Shown: positions 35,346 through 45,078 of the stretch, one piece after another
Numbering within the stretch: the first letter of the stretch is position 1
Layout of the letters: the number at the start of each line of letters is the position of its first letter
DNA from: Clavibacter michiganensis subsp. tessellarius
GTDB lineage: Bacteria; Actinomycetota; Actinomycetes; Actinomycetales; Microbacteriaceae
Direction: 5' to 3'
Assembly: GCF_021922985.1 (NCBI RefSeq)
Contig: NZ_CP040788.1
Span: 2,914,001 to 2,978,000 of the forward strand
DNA length: 64,000 nucleotides
The notes under the pieces: model-generated
What the model saw: the letters and a program-made list of their open reading frames with translations, nothing else
Told to the model about the DNA's origin: nothing
Databases searched by the model: none
Position numbers and translations under genes: made by a program

Positions 35346-37001
35346 GTGCCCGCGCGTCCTCGCGCCGCCGCAGATCGCCCCGCGTCGCGGATCCCGCGCA
35401 CGCCGCGCGATCCCGACGCCCTCGGGCGGCATCCGCTGATGCTGCCCGGGCTCGTGGGCCTGGGCGGCTCGCTCATGCTCGTCGCGGCGTCGTTCGTCGT
35501 GGGCCATGCGCCCGCGGAGTCCGGCCTCTCGCAGCTGGCCGTGGTCGGCGGCCTGCGGGTCTCGCCGACGGCGACGGGGATCGCGTCGGCCGCTGTCGTG
35601 ATCGGCGGCGTGCTCATGGTCGCCGCCTGGCTCCTCCTCGGCGCCCTCCTCCCGCGCCTGGGCGACCGCGCGATCCGCGCCGTCCTCGGCCTCTCCGTCC
35701 TCTGGACGACGCCGCTGCTCGCGAGCGTGCCCCTGTTCAGCCGGGACGTGTACTCCTACATCGCCCAGGGCCGCGTGCTCGGGGCCGGCCTCTCGCCCTA
35801 CGAGCACGGCCCCGCGGTGCTCGCCGACTGGCGCTCCACGGGCGTCGACCCGCTGTGGGCGCACAACCCGGCACCCTACGGCCCCCTCTACCTCCTCGTC
35901 GAGCGCGGGCTCGGCGCCATCGACACGGCGATCAGCACCGAGGCCGCCGTGCTCGGCGCGCGCCTCGTGTCGGTCGCGGGCGTGATCCTCATGGTGTGGT
36001 GCGGCTACCGCATCGCGCGCCGGCGGCGCATCGATCCCGTGCGCGCCCTCTGGTTCCTCGCCGCTAGCCCGCTCGTGAGCTTCAACTTCGTGATCGCCGC
36101 GCACAACGACGCGCTCATGATGGGCCTCCTCGTCGCGGGCCTCCTGGCCGCCATCGACTCGCGGCCGGTGCTGGCGGTGCTGCTCGTGACCGCGGCCGTG
36201 GCCGTGAAGCCCATCGCCCTCGTGGCGCTGCCGGTCGTCGCCATCGTCCATGCCGAGATGCGCGCGCGCCGCGTCGACGACCGCGCGCCCGCCGGCGTCG
36301 CCGTGGACGGATCCGCGGGTGCGGTCGTCGGCCTCCGCGCGCCCACGCGCGACCCGCGGGTCTGGGCCGCGTGGACCGCGTCGGGCATCGCCGCGATGGG
36401 CCTCCTCGCGATCGGCGGGCAGCTGCTCGGCGTCGGCCTCGGCTGGATCTCGGCGCTCTCGAGCCCCGTGTCCGTCGTGTCCTGGTTCATGCCGTTCGGC
36501 CTCGCCGCCGGCGCGATCGGCCCGCTCGCGGACGTGCTCGGCGGACCGGGCGACGCGGTCGAGGGCGGCATCAAGACCGCGGGGATCCTCATCGGCTTCG
36601 CCGGCGCCGCCTGGTGCATCCTCACCACCCGGACGCTCTCCGGCGAGGCGCGGCTGGCGCTCGCCTTCGCCTGCATCGTCGCGATGTCGCCCGTCGTGTA
36701 CCCCTGGTACGGCCTGTGGGTGCTCGTGGTGCTCGCCGTCGTGGGCATCGCGGACGGCGCCGCGATGTCGCTCGCGGTCTCCGCGACGGTCTTCCTCGTG
36801 GGCGTGAACCTGCTCGAGCCCATGGCGGTCGTGCACACGGTCGCGTCCGGCTGGCCGCGGTTCCTCGTCGTCCTCATCGCGGTGGTCGGCATCCTCGGGG
36901 TGCTCGCGCCGGGGCTGCAGGGGCTCGCGGGGACGGATCCCTTCCGCGCGCTCCGGGCGCCCCGCCACCAGTTCTCCGCCGCGCGGGTGCCGCCGGCCTG
37001 A
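35346..37001 (+). CDS. mptB: Polyprenol-phosphomannose-dependent alpha-1,6-mannosyltransferase (MptA/MptB-like)
   Basis: This 551-aa GT-C type enzyme has about 12-13 membrane helices. The hallmark is the first external loop FSRDVYSYIAQGRVLGAGLSPYEHGP with its acidic motif, followed by NPAPYGPLYLLVERG. Such enzymes extend the mannan backbone of lipomannan-type glycolipids using polyprenyl-phosphate mannose. MptA versus MptB cannot be separated by eye. It starts at GTG 35346, and the gene lies between the two heme operons, unrelated to heme. Confidence 0.85.
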   Translation: MPARPRAAADRPASRIPRTPRDPDALGRHPLMLPGLVGLGGSLMLVAASFVVGHAPAESGLSQLAVVGGLRVSPTATGIASAAVVIGGVLMVAAWLLLGALLPRLGDRAIRAVLGLSVLWTTPLLASVPLFSRDVYSYIAQGRVLGAGLSPYEHGPAVLADWRSTGVDPLWAHNPAPYGPLYLLVERGLGAIDTAISTEAAVLGARLVSVAGVILMVWCGYRIARRRRIDPVRALWFLAASPLVSFNFVIAAHNDALMMGLLVAGLLAAIDSRPVLAVLLVTAAVAVKPIALVALPVVAIVHAEMRARRVDDRAPAGVAVDGSAGAVVGLRAPTRDPRVWAAWTASGIAAMGLLAIGGQLLGVGLGWISALSSPVSVVSWFMPFGLAAGAIGPLADVLGGPGDAVEGGIKTAGILIGFAGAAWCILTTRTLSGEARLALAFACIVAMSPVVYPWYGLWVLVVLAVVGIADGAAMSLAVSATVFLVGVNLLEPMAVVHTVASGWPRFLVVLIAVVGILGVLAPGLQGLAGTDPFRALRAPRHQFSAARVPPA

Positions 37002-37143
37002 TCCGCGACGGCGCCCGACCGCGCCCGCCCGCGGCACCCGCCCGCGCGGCCCGGCGGCGCCGACCCGCGCGAAGGATCGGGTGCGGGAATGCGCGCGACC
37101 GGCCCGGACGTTCCCCCGGGACACCACCGACGGGAGCGCGACC

Positions 37144-37707
37144 ATGGACACCGACCACGACTGGACCGACCTCATCCGCCGCGCGCACGACGGATTCGGC
37201 GACCGCCTCCGCGCCGTCACCGACTGGTCGGCGCCCACGCCCGACGTCGAGTGGGACGTCCGCGAGCTCGTCGCCCACGTGATCGAGGAGCAGCAGTGGG
37301 TGCCGCTCCTCCTCGCCGGCCACACCGCCGAGACCGGGCAGCCGCTCATCCGCGGGCTCGACGACGACCTCGTGGCCGAGTGGGGCCGCTACTCCCGCGA
37401 GGCGCTCGACGCCTGGCGCGACGCGGATCCCGAGCGCCCGGTCGTGCTCTCGACCGACCGCGTGCCCGCCCGCGAGTACCTCCGCGAGCAGCTGTCCGAC
37501 GTCGTGATCCACGGCTGGGACCTCGCGCGCGCCATCGGCGCCGACGAGCGCATCGACGACGACCTCGTCCGCGCGACCTGGACGGTCTTCGAGCCGCAGC
37601 GCGACACCCTCGAGGCGAGCGGCCTCTTCGCCTCGCCCGTGCCGGTGGGGGAGGACGCGCCGCTGCAGGTCCGCCTGCTCGCGCTGACCGGGCGCGACGC
37701 CCGCTGA
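37144..37707 (+). CDS. TIGR03086-type DinB-like/maleylpyruvate isomerase-fold protein
   Basis: This 187-aa protein has the metal-binding four-helix bundle pattern: an N-terminal VEWDVRELVAHVIEEQQWVPLL with the first His and a later YLREQLSDVVIHGWDLARAIG with the second. The family includes mycothiol-dependent isomerase-fold proteins; the role of this subgroup is unknown. A GGGAG lies about 8 nt before ATG 37144, and GTG 37081 upstream in frame is less likely. A long hairpin follows. Confidence 0.82.
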   Translation: MDTDHDWTDLIRRAHDGFGDRLRAVTDWSAPTPDVEWDVRELVAHVIEEQQWVPLLLAGHTAETGQPLIRGLDDDLVAEWGRYSREALDAWRDADPERPVVLSTDRVPAREYLREQLSDVVIHGWDLARAIGADERIDDDLVRATWTVFEPQRDTLEASGLFASPVPVGEDAPLQVRLLALTGRDAR

Positions 37708-37712
37708 CCGGC

Positions 37713-37756
37713 CGGGCGGGCGTCCGCCTGCGGATGATCTGACGGCCGCCCGCCCG
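37713..37756 (+). terminator. Possible long-loop terminator
   Basis: Arms CGGGCGGGCG (37713-37722) and CGCCCGCCCG (37747-37756) are complementary, with a nested CCG/CGG pairing in the 24-nt loop. It separates the TIGR03086 gene from hemQ. Confidence 0.4.
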
Positions 37757-37782
37757 ATGCGGGACGGGGTGCCCGGGCGACG

Positions 37783-37788
37783 TACCAT
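37783..37788 (+). promoter_or_regulatory. -10 TACCAT, leaderless start of hemQ
   Basis: TACCAT is followed by 7 nt and ATG 37796. It probably drives hemQ-hemH-hemC-hemD-hemB. Confidence 0.5.
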
Positions 37789-37795
37789 GGAGACC

Positions 37796-38536
37796 ATGAG
37801 CATCCCGGCTGCCGAGTCGGCGGCATCTCAGGTCCCCCCGATCGAGCCCCCCGCGGAAGCGTCCCCCAGCGGCTACGCCCTGTGGGCCGTCCTCCGTCGC
37901 GATCCCCAGCGCCCCGACGACCTCGACGGCCGCGAGGTCCCGGGCGCGGTCGACGAGCTCGACGGCATCGTGGACATCGTGGAGGCGGAGGGCGTCACCG
38001 TCCGCGGCTTCTACGACGTCTCCGGCATGCGCGCCGACGCCGACCTCATGGTCTGGATCCACGGCCCCCAGATGGAGACCCTCCAGTGGGCGTTCCGCGA
38101 GATCCGCCGCGCGCGCCTCGTCCGCGCGCTCATCCCGTCGTGGAGCGCCGCGGGCGTCCACCGCGACGCCGAGTTCAACCGCAGCCACGTGCCCGGGTTC
38201 CTCCGGGGCGAGGAGCCGCGCGACTGGCTCTGCGTCTACCCCTTCGTCCGCTCCTACGAGTGGTACCTGCTGCCGCCCGAGGAGCGCGGGCGCATGCTCG
38301 CCCAGCACGGCCGCCAGGGCGCGGCCTTCCGCAGCGTCATCGCCAACACGGTCTCGTCGTTCGGCCTCGGCGACTACGAGTGGATCCTCCCGCTCGAGTC
38401 GAACGAGCTCGTCGACCTGGTCGACATGATGCGCGACCTGCGCAACACCGACGCGCGCCGTCACGTGCGCGAGGAGGTCCCGTTCTACACGGGCCGCCGC
38501 ATCACCACCGCCGAGCTCGTGGAGGTCCTCCAGTAA
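37796..38536 (+). CDS. hemQ: Coproheme decarboxylase (HemQ/ChdC)
   Basis: This 246-aa chlorite-dismutase-fold enzyme has the catalytic tyrosine in CVYPFVRSYEW (Tyr148) and the heme-ligand histidine in MLAQHGRQG (His171); their 23-residue spacing equals that in actinobacterial ChdC. It converts iron-coproporphyrin III to heme b with peroxide. The first 25 residues are a Pro/Ala/Ser-rich leader. ATG 37796 is supported by the -10; ATG 37787 is in frame. The stop overlaps hemH (TAATG). Confidence 0.95.
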   Translation: MSIPAAESAASQVPPIEPPAEASPSGYALWAVLRRDPQRPDDLDGREVPGAVDELDGIVDIVEAEGVTVRGFYDVSGMRADADLMVWIHGPQMETLQWAFREIRRARLVRALIPSWSAAGVHRDAEFNRSHVPGFLRGEEPRDWLCVYPFVRSYEWYLLPPEERGRMLAQHGRQGAAFRSVIANTVSSFGLGDYEWILPLESNELVDLVDMMRDLRNTDARRHVREEVPFYTGRRITTAELVEVLQ

Positions 38537-39786
38537 TGGCCGCAGTGAACCTGGGTCGCAAGCCCGCCCCCGCCACCGACGCCCCCCGGGCGCCCGGCGC
38601 CCTCGTCTCCGCCGCGAGCGAGGCCGCGAAGATGGGCCCCGCCCACGTCGAGGAGCCCGTCGCGTACGACGCGATCCTGCTGGCCTCCTTCGGCGGACCC
38701 GAGGGCCAGGACGACGTCATCCCGTTCCTCCGCAACGTCACGAGCGGCCGCGGGATCCCCGAGGAGCGCCTCGAGGAGGTCGCCCACCACTACCGCGCGT
38801 TCGGCGGCATCAGCCCCATCAACGAGCAGAACCGCGAGCTGAAGGCCGCCCTCGAGGCGCGCCTCGCCGAGCGCGGCATCGACCTGCCCGTGCTCTGGGG
38901 CAACCGCAACTGGGGTCCGTACCTCAACGACGCGCTCCGCGAGGCCGAGGAGAAGGGCTACCGCCAGCTCATCGCCGTCGCCACGAGCGCCTACAGCTCG
39001 TACTCCTCCTGCCGCCAGTACCGCGAGGACTTCGCGGACGCGCTCGAGGACACGAGCCTGCAGGGCGTCGTCCGCATCGACAAGGTGCGCCAGTTCTTCG
39101 ACCACCCCGGCTTCGTCACGCCGTTCATCGAGGGCACGCGCGACGGGATCCGCGACGTCGTCGCGCACTTCGAGGCCGAGGGCGCGCCCGTCGACCTCGC
39201 GACCGACGTCGAGGTCATGTTCTCCACGCACTCCATCCCGTCCTCCGACGCGGCCAAGTCCGGCCCCGCCGAGCGCGGCTTCGACGAGGACGGCGCGTAC
39301 GCGGCGCAGCACCTGGCCGTCGCCGAGGTCGTGATGCACGAGGTCCGGAAGGAGCTCGGCATCGACCAGGACGTCCCGTGGCAGCTCGTCTACCAGTCGC
39401 GCTCCGGCCCGCCCTCCATGCCGTGGCTCGAGCCCGACGTGAACGACGCCATCGGCGAGCTGCCCGCGCAGGGCCGCCGCGCCGTCGTGATCGTGCCGCT
39501 CGGCTTCGTGAGCGACCACATGGAGGTCAAGTGGGACCTCGACAACGAGGCCACCGAGTCCGCCCAGGAGAACGGCCTGTACTCGGTGCGCGTGCCCACC
39601 CCGGGCGTGCACGCCGCCTACGTCGACGGCCTCATCGATCTCGTGCTCGAGCGCCGCGACGGCGTGAAGGCGGAGGACCGCCCGCACATGACCGACCTCG
39701 GCCCCTGGTACGACGTCTGCCGTCCGGGCTGCTGCGAGAACGTCCGGCTCGGGTTCAAGCCGGCGGTCTCCGGGCTGGCACCGTGA
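38536..39786 (+). CDS. hemH: Coproporphyrin III ferrochelatase
   Basis: This 416-aa enzyme has LLASFGGPEGQDDVIPFL, WGNRNWGPYLNDAL, the metal-site histidine in MFSTHSIPSSDAA and the conserved glutamate region SMPWLEPDVNDAI. C-terminal Cys395, Cys399 and Cys400 (DVCRPGCCEN) with an upstream Cys in SYSSCRQYRED are probable [2Fe-2S] ligands, as in other actinobacterial ferrochelatases. In the HemQ pathway it inserts iron into coproporphyrin III. The first 40 residues are a low-complexity extension. Confidence 0.94.
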   Translation: MAAVNLGRKPAPATDAPRAPGALVSAASEAAKMGPAHVEEPVAYDAILLASFGGPEGQDDVIPFLRNVTSGRGIPEERLEEVAHHYRAFGGISPINEQNRELKAALEARLAERGIDLPVLWGNRNWGPYLNDALREAEEKGYRQLIAVATSAYSSYSSCRQYREDFADALEDTSLQGVVRIDKVRQFFDHPGFVTPFIEGTRDGIRDVVAHFEAEGAPVDLATDVEVMFSTHSIPSSDAAKSGPAERGFDEDGAYAAQHLAVAEVVMHEVRKELGIDQDVPWQLVYQSRSGPPSMPWLEPDVNDAIGELPAQGRRAVVIVPLGFVSDHMEVKWDLDNEATESAQENGLYSVRVPTPGVHAAYVDGLIDLVLERRDGVKAEDRPHMTDLGPWYDVCRPGCCENVRLGFKPAVSGLAP

Positions 39787-40769
39787 CGGACGGTCCCCTC
39801 ACGTCGGAGGATCGCGGCACGCTGCGCATCGGGACCCGGGGGAGCGCGCTCGCCCTGGCCCAGACGCGGGCCATCGCCGCGGAGATCACCGACGCGTCGG
39901 GACTCGAGGTCGAGCTGGTGCCCGTGACCACCCACGGCGACACGTCGCGCGAGTCGCTCGCGAGCCTCGGAGGCACCGGCGTGTTCGCGAGCGCGCTCCG
40001 CGAGTCGCTGCTGCGCGGGGAGTGCGACCTCGTCGTGCACTCGCTCAAGGACCTGCCGACCGCGCCGTACGACGGCCTCACGGTCGCGTCGGTGCCCGTC
40101 CGGGCGGATCCGCGCGACGCGCTCTGCGCACGCGACGGCCTCACCCTGGCGACCCTGCCGCGCGGCGCCCGCGTCGGCACCGGATCCCCGCGCCGCCGCG
40201 CCCAGGTCCTGGCCGAGCGGCCGGACCTCGACGTGGTCGACATCCGGGGCAACATCGACACCCGGCTCTCCCGCGTCACCGCGGGCGACCTCGACGCGGT
40301 GGTCCTCGCGGCCGCCGGGCTCCAGCGCATCGGCCGGCTCGACGCCGTCACGGAGCACCTCGAGCTCGACCGCTGGCCCACCGCCCCCGGGCAGGGCGCG
40401 CTCGCGCTCGAGATCCGCACGGAGGACGCCGAGACGCACTCGGTCGTCGGCCGCGCGGTCGAGGGCGTCGACGACCCGTTCACGCATGCGGCCGTGCTCG
40501 CGGAGCGCGGCGTGCTCGCCGCCCTCGAGGCCGGCTGCGCGGCGCCCATCGGCGCGCGGGCCACGGTCACGAGCGCGCGCCTCGAGCTCACCGCCGTCGT
40601 CTACCGGCCCGACGGGTCGCAGCGGATGACCGCGAGCCACGAGCTCGACACCGCGGGCATGGGCATCGACCAGCTGACCGCGTACGCCTCGACGCTCTCG
40701 GGCCCCGTGTCCCGCGAGCTCCTCGACGCCGGAGCGGCCGGACTCGCGCCGCTGGGAGGGACCCGATGA
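39783..40769 (+). CDS. hemC: Porphobilinogen deaminase (hydroxymethylbilane synthase)
   Basis: This 328-aa enzyme has [55 protein letters not shown] and the dipyrromethane cofactor cysteine in [11 protein letters not shown] (Cys252). It polymerises four porphobilinogens. The GTG start overlaps the hemH stop by 4 nt and its stop overlaps hemD, so expression is coupled. Confidence 0.96.
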   Translation: MTDGPLTSEDRGTLRIGTRGSALALAQTRAIAAEITDASGLEVELVPVTTHGDTSRESLASLGGTGVFASALRESLLRGECDLVVHSLKDLPTAPYDGLTVASVPVRADPRDALCARDGLTLATLPRGARVGTGSPRRRAQVLAERPDLDVVDIRGNIDTRLSRVTAGDLDAVVLAAAGLQRIGRLDAVTEHLELDRWPTAPGQGALALEIRTEDAETHSVVGRAVEGVDDPFTHAAVLAERGVLAALEAGCAAPIGARATVTSARLELTAVVYRPDGSQRMTASHELDTAGMGIDQLTAYASTLSGPVSRELLDAGAAGLAPLGGTR

Positions 40770-41605
40770 CCGCGACGGACCAAAAGCCCCTGAAGGGCTG
40801 GCGCGTGCTCGTGCCCCGCGGCGGGCCGTGGGGCGACGGCGTGGCGTACGACCTGCGCGCGCAGGGGGCGACCCCGGTGGTCGCGCCCATGATCAACTTC
40901 GCCGCCACGCAGGACGCGCAGGCGCTGGAGCGCGCCCTCGCCGACCTCGCCGCGGGGTCCTTCGACTGGCTCACCGTCACGAGCGCCACCACGGTCGACG
41001 TGCTGGCGTCGCACCGCGCCGTCGTGCCCGTGGGCACGCGCATCGCGGCGGTCGGCGAGACCACGGCGGCGGCCCTCGTCGCCGCGGGCTACACGGTCGA
41101 CTTCGTGCCGTCCATCGAGTCCTCCGCCACCGCGCTCCTCGAGGAGTGGACGGAGATGGACGCGGGGTCCCCGCGCCGTCGCGTCCTCACGCTCCGCTCC
41201 GAGATCGCCAAGCCCACCCTCACCGACGGCCTCATCGCGCGTGGTCACGACGTGCGCTCGGTCGTCGCGTACCGCACGGTCGGCGTGCCCGTCAGCGACC
41301 GGATCCGCGAGGACGTCGCCTCGGGCCGCGTCCGCGCGATCCTCGTCACCTCGGGCAGCGTCGCGGAGCAGGTGCACCAGCAGCTCGGCGACGTGCCGGA
41401 CGGCGTGGTCATCGCCTGCATCGGGCCGCGCACCGCGAAGGACGCCCGGCGCTCGGGCGTCCGCGTCGACGTGGTCGCGCCGGAGCGCTCGGCTGCGTCC
41501 CTCATCCAGTCCCTCGTCGACCTCGCCCGCCATCAGGAGCCGCGCACCGACACCGCGGGGCTCAGCGGCCTCGCCGACCTCCTCGATCGGAACACCACGG
41601 AATGA
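40766..41605 (+). CDS. hemD: Uroporphyrinogen-III synthase
   Basis: This 279-aa HemD-fold protein has two Rossmann-like halves. [23 protein letters not shown] opens it, with [49 protein letters not shown] and [20 protein letters not shown] later. It closes hydroxymethylbilane to uroporphyrinogen III. Sequence conservation in the family is low, but the position between hemC and hemB is decisive. It overlaps both neighbours by 4 nt and has GGGAGGG ahead of ATG. Confidence 0.93.
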   Translation: MTATDQKPLKGWRVLVPRGGPWGDGVAYDLRAQGATPVVAPMINFAATQDAQALERALADLAAGSFDWLTVTSATTVDVLASHRAVVPVGTRIAAVGETTAAALVAAGYTVDFVPSIESSATALLEEWTEMDAGSPRRRVLTLRSEIAKPTLTDGLIARGHDVRSVVAYRTVGVPVSDRIREDVASGRVRAILVTSGSVAEQVHQQLGDVPDGVVIACIGPRTAKDARRSGVRVDVVAPERSAASLIQSLVDLARHQEPRTDTAGLSGLADLLDRNTTE

Positions 41606-42582
41606 CCTCCCCCTACTACCGCCCGCGCCGCCTCCGCACCTCGCCGGCCATGCGCCGGCTCACGGCGGAGACGCGCCTGCACGCGGCCGACCTCGTGCTG
41701 CCGATGTTCGTGCGCGAGGGCCTCACGGAGGCGTCGCCCATCACGTCGATGCCCGGCGTCTCGCAGCACTCGCTCGACAGCCTGCGCCGCGCGCTCGTCG
41801 AGGCGGCCGAAGCGGGCATCGGTGGCGTCATGCTCTTCGGCGTGCCCGAGGTGCGCGACGCCGAGGGCTCGGGCGCGAGCGACCCCGAGGGCATCCTCAA
41901 CGTCGCCACGCGCGTCGCGGTGGAGGAGGTCGGCGACGCGCTCGTCGTGCAGACCGACCTGTGCCTCGACGAGTTCACCGACCACGGCCACTGCGGCGTC
42001 CTCGACGCCCACGGCGTGGTCGACAACGACCGCACCCTCGACCGCTACCGCGCCATGGGCCTCGCCCAGGCGGAGGCGGGATCCCACCTCCTCGGCCTCA
42101 GCGGCATGATGGACGGCCAGGTCGGCGCCGTCCGCGAGGCCCTCGACGACGCCGGGCACCACGACGTCGCGATCCTCGCCTACGCCGCGAAGTACGCGAG
42201 CGCCTTCTACGGCCCGTTCCGCGAGGCCGTCGACTCGCAGCTCGTGGGCGACCGCCGCACCTACCAGATGGACAACGGCAACCGCCGCGAGGCCCTCCGC
42301 GAGGTGGAGCTCGACATCGAGGAGGGCGCCGACGTCGTCATGGTGAAGCCCGCCATGAGCTACCTCGACATCCTCGCCGACGTCGCCGCCACGAGCAGCG
42401 TGCCGGTGTGGGCGTACCAGATCTCGGGCGAGTACGCGATGATCGAGGCCGCCGCGCAGAACGGCTGGATCGACCGCGAGCGCGCCATCGAGGAGAGCGT
42501 CCTCGGCATCAAGCGGGCCGGCGCCGACGCGATCCTCACCTACTGGGCCGTCGAGCTGGCCGAGCGCCTCGCCCGGCGCTGA
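41602..42582 (+). CDS. hemB: Porphobilinogen synthase (delta-aminolevulinate dehydratase)
   Basis: This 326-aa enzyme has the Schiff-base lysine in [11 protein letters not shown] and a second lysine in [14 protein letters not shown]. The metal site reads [14 protein letters not shown], which keeps two of the three zinc cysteines and has Asp in place of the middle one, between the classic zinc (CxC...C) and Asp-type (AxD...D) patterns. It condenses two aminolevulinates. The ATG overlaps the hemD stop. Confidence 0.95.
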   Translation: MTSPYYRPRRLRTSPAMRRLTAETRLHAADLVLPMFVREGLTEASPITSMPGVSQHSLDSLRRALVEAAEAGIGGVMLFGVPEVRDAEGSGASDPEGILNVATRVAVEEVGDALVVQTDLCLDEFTDHGHCGVLDAHGVVDNDRTLDRYRAMGLAQAEAGSHLLGLSGMMDGQVGAVREALDDAGHHDVAILAYAAKYASAFYGPFREAVDSQLVGDRRTYQMDNGNRREALREVELDIEEGADVVMVKPAMSYLDILADVAATSSVPVWAYQISGEYAMIEAAAQNGWIDRERAIEESVLGIKRAGADAILTYWAVELAERLARR

Positions 42583-42663
42583 GCCCCTCCCCCCTCTCCT
42601 CGCCGGACGCGAATCCGGCCCCGTACCCGAGCGGATCCGCGCCCGGCACCGAAGGACTTCACC

Positions 42664-44031
42664 GTGACCCACTCCCAGGACCTCTTCGACCGCGCACGCG
42701 ACGTCATCCCCGGCGGCGTGAACTCGCCCGTCCGCGCCTTCGGCTCCGTCGGCGGCACCCCCCGCATGATGGTCAAGGCCGCCGGCCCCTACGTCACCGA
42801 CGCGGACGGCGTGGAGTACGTCGACCTCGTCAACTCGTGGGGCCCCGCGATCCTCGGCCACGCCCGGCCCGAGGTCGTCCGGGCCGTGCAGGACGCGGCC
42901 GCGCTCGGCCTCGGCTTCGGCGCCACCACGCCCGCGGAGACGGAGCTCGCCGAGCTCGTCACCGAGCGCGTGCGCGTCGCGGGCGTCGACGGATCCGCCG
43001 ACCGCCGGCCCGTCGAGAAGCTCCGCCTCGTGTCCACCGGCACCGAGGCCACCATGACCGCGATCCGCCTCGCCCGCGGGTTCACGGGCCGCGACCTCCT
43101 CGTGAAGTTCGCCGGCCACTACCACGGCCACTCCGACAGCCTCCTCGCCGAGGCGGGCTCGGGCGTCGCCACGCTCGCCCTCCCCGGCTCCGCGGGCATC
43201 CCCGAGGCCATCGCCGCGCAGACGATCGTCGTGCCCTACAACGACCTCGACGCCGTGCGCGCCGTGTTCGCCGAGCACGGCCCGCGCATCGCCGCCGTGA
43301 TCACCGAGGCCGCCGCCGCGAACATGGGCGTCGTCCCGCCGCTGCCCGGCTTCACCGCCGAGCTCGCGCGCATCGCCCACGACAACGGATCCCTGCTCAT
43401 CTCCGACGAGGTGCTCACCGGCTTCCGCGTGCACCCGGCCGGCTACTGGGGTCTCGACAACGCCGGCCTCGCGGCCGACCACCCGGACGCGTGGACGCCC
43501 GACCTCGTCACCTACGGCAAGGTCATCGGCGGCGGCCTCCCCGTCGCCGCGCTCGGCGGCCGCGCCGACGTGATGGACCACCTCGCGCCCCTCGGCCCCG
43601 TCTACCAGGCGGGGACGCTCTCCGGGAACCCGGTCGCCGTCGCCGCGGGCCTCACCACGCTCCGCCTCGCGGACGCCGACGTGTACCGCGCGCTGGAGAT
43701 CGCCGCCGACATCCTGATCTACGCCGTGCAGCTCGCCTTCGACCGGGCCGGCCTCGCCTACTCCGTGCAGCGCGCGGGGAGCCTCTTCAGCTTCACCTTC
43801 GGCACGCCGCCCGAGCGCGGGATAGTCGACTACGCCACCGTGCAGGCGCAGGAGACCTGGCGCTACCCGGCCTTCTTCCACGCGATGCTCGACCAGGGCG
43901 TGAGCCTGCCGCCGTCGGTCTTCGAGGCGTGGTTCGTCTCGGCCGCGATGGACGAGGCCTCGCTCGACCGCGTGATCCGCGCCCTCCCGGCCGCCGCCCG
44001 CGCGGCCGCGGACGCCCGCCCGCCGGCCTGA
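42664..44031 (+). CDS. hemL: Glutamate-1-semialdehyde 2,1-aminomutase
   Basis: This 455-aa PLP enzyme has [55 protein letters not shown] and the PLP lysine in [14 protein letters not shown] (Lys286). It forms 5-aminolevulinate, the step after HemA. AAGGA lies 7-8 nt before GTG 42664. An 81-nt gap separates it from hemB, so it may have its own promoter or share the transcript. It is followed by a 21-bp perfect hairpin. Confidence 0.96.
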   Translation: MTHSQDLFDRARDVIPGGVNSPVRAFGSVGGTPRMMVKAAGPYVTDADGVEYVDLVNSWGPAILGHARPEVVRAVQDAAALGLGFGATTPAETELAELVTERVRVAGVDGSADRRPVEKLRLVSTGTEATMTAIRLARGFTGRDLLVKFAGHYHGHSDSLLAEAGSGVATLALPGSAGIPEAIAAQTIVVPYNDLDAVRAVFAEHGPRIAAVITEAAAANMGVVPPLPGFTAELARIAHDNGSLLISDEVLTGFRVHPAGYWGLDNAGLAADHPDAWTPDLVTYGKVIGGGLPVAALGGRADVMDHLAPLGPVYQAGTLSGNPVAVAAGLTTLRLADADVYRALEIAADILIYAVQLAFDRAGLAYSVQRAGSLFSFTFGTPPERGIVDYATVQAQETWRYPAFFHAMLDQGVSLPPSVFEAWFVSAAMDEASLDRVIRALPAAARAAADARPPA

Positions 44032-44040
44032 CCCGGCCCG

Positions 44041-44086
44041 CGCACGACGGAGGTCCCCGCCGGGTGGCGGGGACCTCCGTCGTGCG
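44041..44086. terminator. Bidirectional terminator between hemL and the nuclease gene
   Basis: A perfect 21-bp stem (44041-44061 with 44066-44086) is closed by a GGGT loop. It is the strongest hairpin in the window and sits between two convergent genes. Confidence 0.9.
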
Positions 44087-44095
44087 GGACGCGCG

Positions 44096-44917
44096 TCAGA
44101 GCGTGATCGCCGCGTACCGCTCCAGCTCGACCCAGGCGTCGCGGCCGTCCTCCGGCGTGCCGACGCGCGCGGTCGCGGGCACCCCGAGCCGGTCGGCGGC
44201 GGCGAGCTGCGCCACGTCGAGGCCCGTGAGCGCGCCGATCTCGGACACGGCCACCTGGTAGGTGCGGTACGGCCCGAGCTCGGGCGCGTCCGCGGTCGCG
44301 GTCGTCCGGTCGAGGTCGCCCAGCTGCGGGGCCTGGTCGAGGAGGTAGGCCGTGGCCGCCAGCCGGTCGCCCGAGACCCAGGCCGCGATCTTCCAGAACA
44401 TCAGCGGGATCCGCACGCCGCGGTACACGGGGTCGTCGTCCGAGAAGACGGGCCCGGTGAAGACCGTCATGCGCCGGTCGCCGAGGTCGGCGTTGTCGAG
44501 CACGAAGTCCTCGAGGCCGAGCCACAGCTCCTTCGACTGGTTGAACTCCGCCGCCTGGGGCGCCGCGTTCGTGTACGCGAAGGTGTCGGCGCTCGCGCGG
44601 GCCGCCTCGGCGATGCCGCCCCACACCGGGTCCCGCCGGCGCACCAGGTGCCCGCGGTCGATGTCGTTGCGCGCGTAGAGCTCGGGGCCGCACTGCTGCT
44701 CCTCGGGCAGGCGCGGATCCAGGTGCCAGTCGTCCGTGCGCTCCACGTCCACGAGGCGGGCGCCGTCGATGTTCACGGCCGTGAGCGCGGCGAGCCGGCG
44801 ATCGACGTCCATGAGCACCGAGAAGTGCAGGTAGTCGAGGCGCACCGGCCGGGCGTCGGCCGGGGGATCGGGCAGCGGGAGCGGGATGGGCAGGAAGTCG
44901 AGGTCGTAGCCGTCCAT
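44096..44917 (-). CDS. DNA/RNA non-specific endonuclease (beta-beta-alpha-Me type)
   Basis: This 273-aa protein has the catalytic NUC motif in NDIDRGHLVRRRDPVWG (His of DRGH) and the metal-ligand Asn region FAYTNAAPQAAEFNQSKELW. The family cuts DNA and RNA without sequence preference and is often secreted. No signal peptide is visible here (MDGYDLDFLPIPLPLPDPP), so it may stay in the cytoplasm or leave by another route. TAGGCT ends 6 nt before ATG 44917. Confidence 0.87.
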   Translation of the reverse strand: MDGYDLDFLPIPLPLPDPPADARPVRLDYLHFSVLMDVDRRLAALTAVNIDGARLVDVERTDDWHLDPRLPEEQQCGPELYARNDIDRGHLVRRRDPVWGGIAEAARASADTFAYTNAAPQAAEFNQSKELWLGLEDFVLDNADLGDRRMTVFTGPVFSDDDPVYRGVRIPLMFWKIAAWVSGDRLAATAYLLDQAPQLGDLDRTTATADAPELGPYRTYQVAVSEIGALTGLDVAQLAAADRLGVPATARVGTPEDGRDAWVELERYAAITL

Positions 44918-44923
44918 GACCGG

Positions 44924-44929
44924 AGCCTA
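44924..44929 (-). promoter_or_regulatory. -10 TAGGCT, leaderless start of the nuclease gene
   Basis: Minus-strand TAGGCT, 6 nt, then ATG 44917. No ribosome site is present. Confidence 0.55.
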
Positions 44930-45078
44930 TGCCCGCCCTCGGACGTGCGACCCGGCCGCGGGGCGGACGCCCAGGGGCCGGCGGGCGACGGGCGTACGTG
45001 CGGCGACGCGGCGGACGCGGCAGGCGCCGTGCGACGCGATCGGGCTCGGGAGCCGCGCGGGCTCGGGAACCGCGCGCG

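Noticed and set aside
44096..44917. Endonuclease as part of a defence or toxin system
   Set aside because: It has no immunity partner, no secretion or delivery domain and its own promoter between housekeeping genes.
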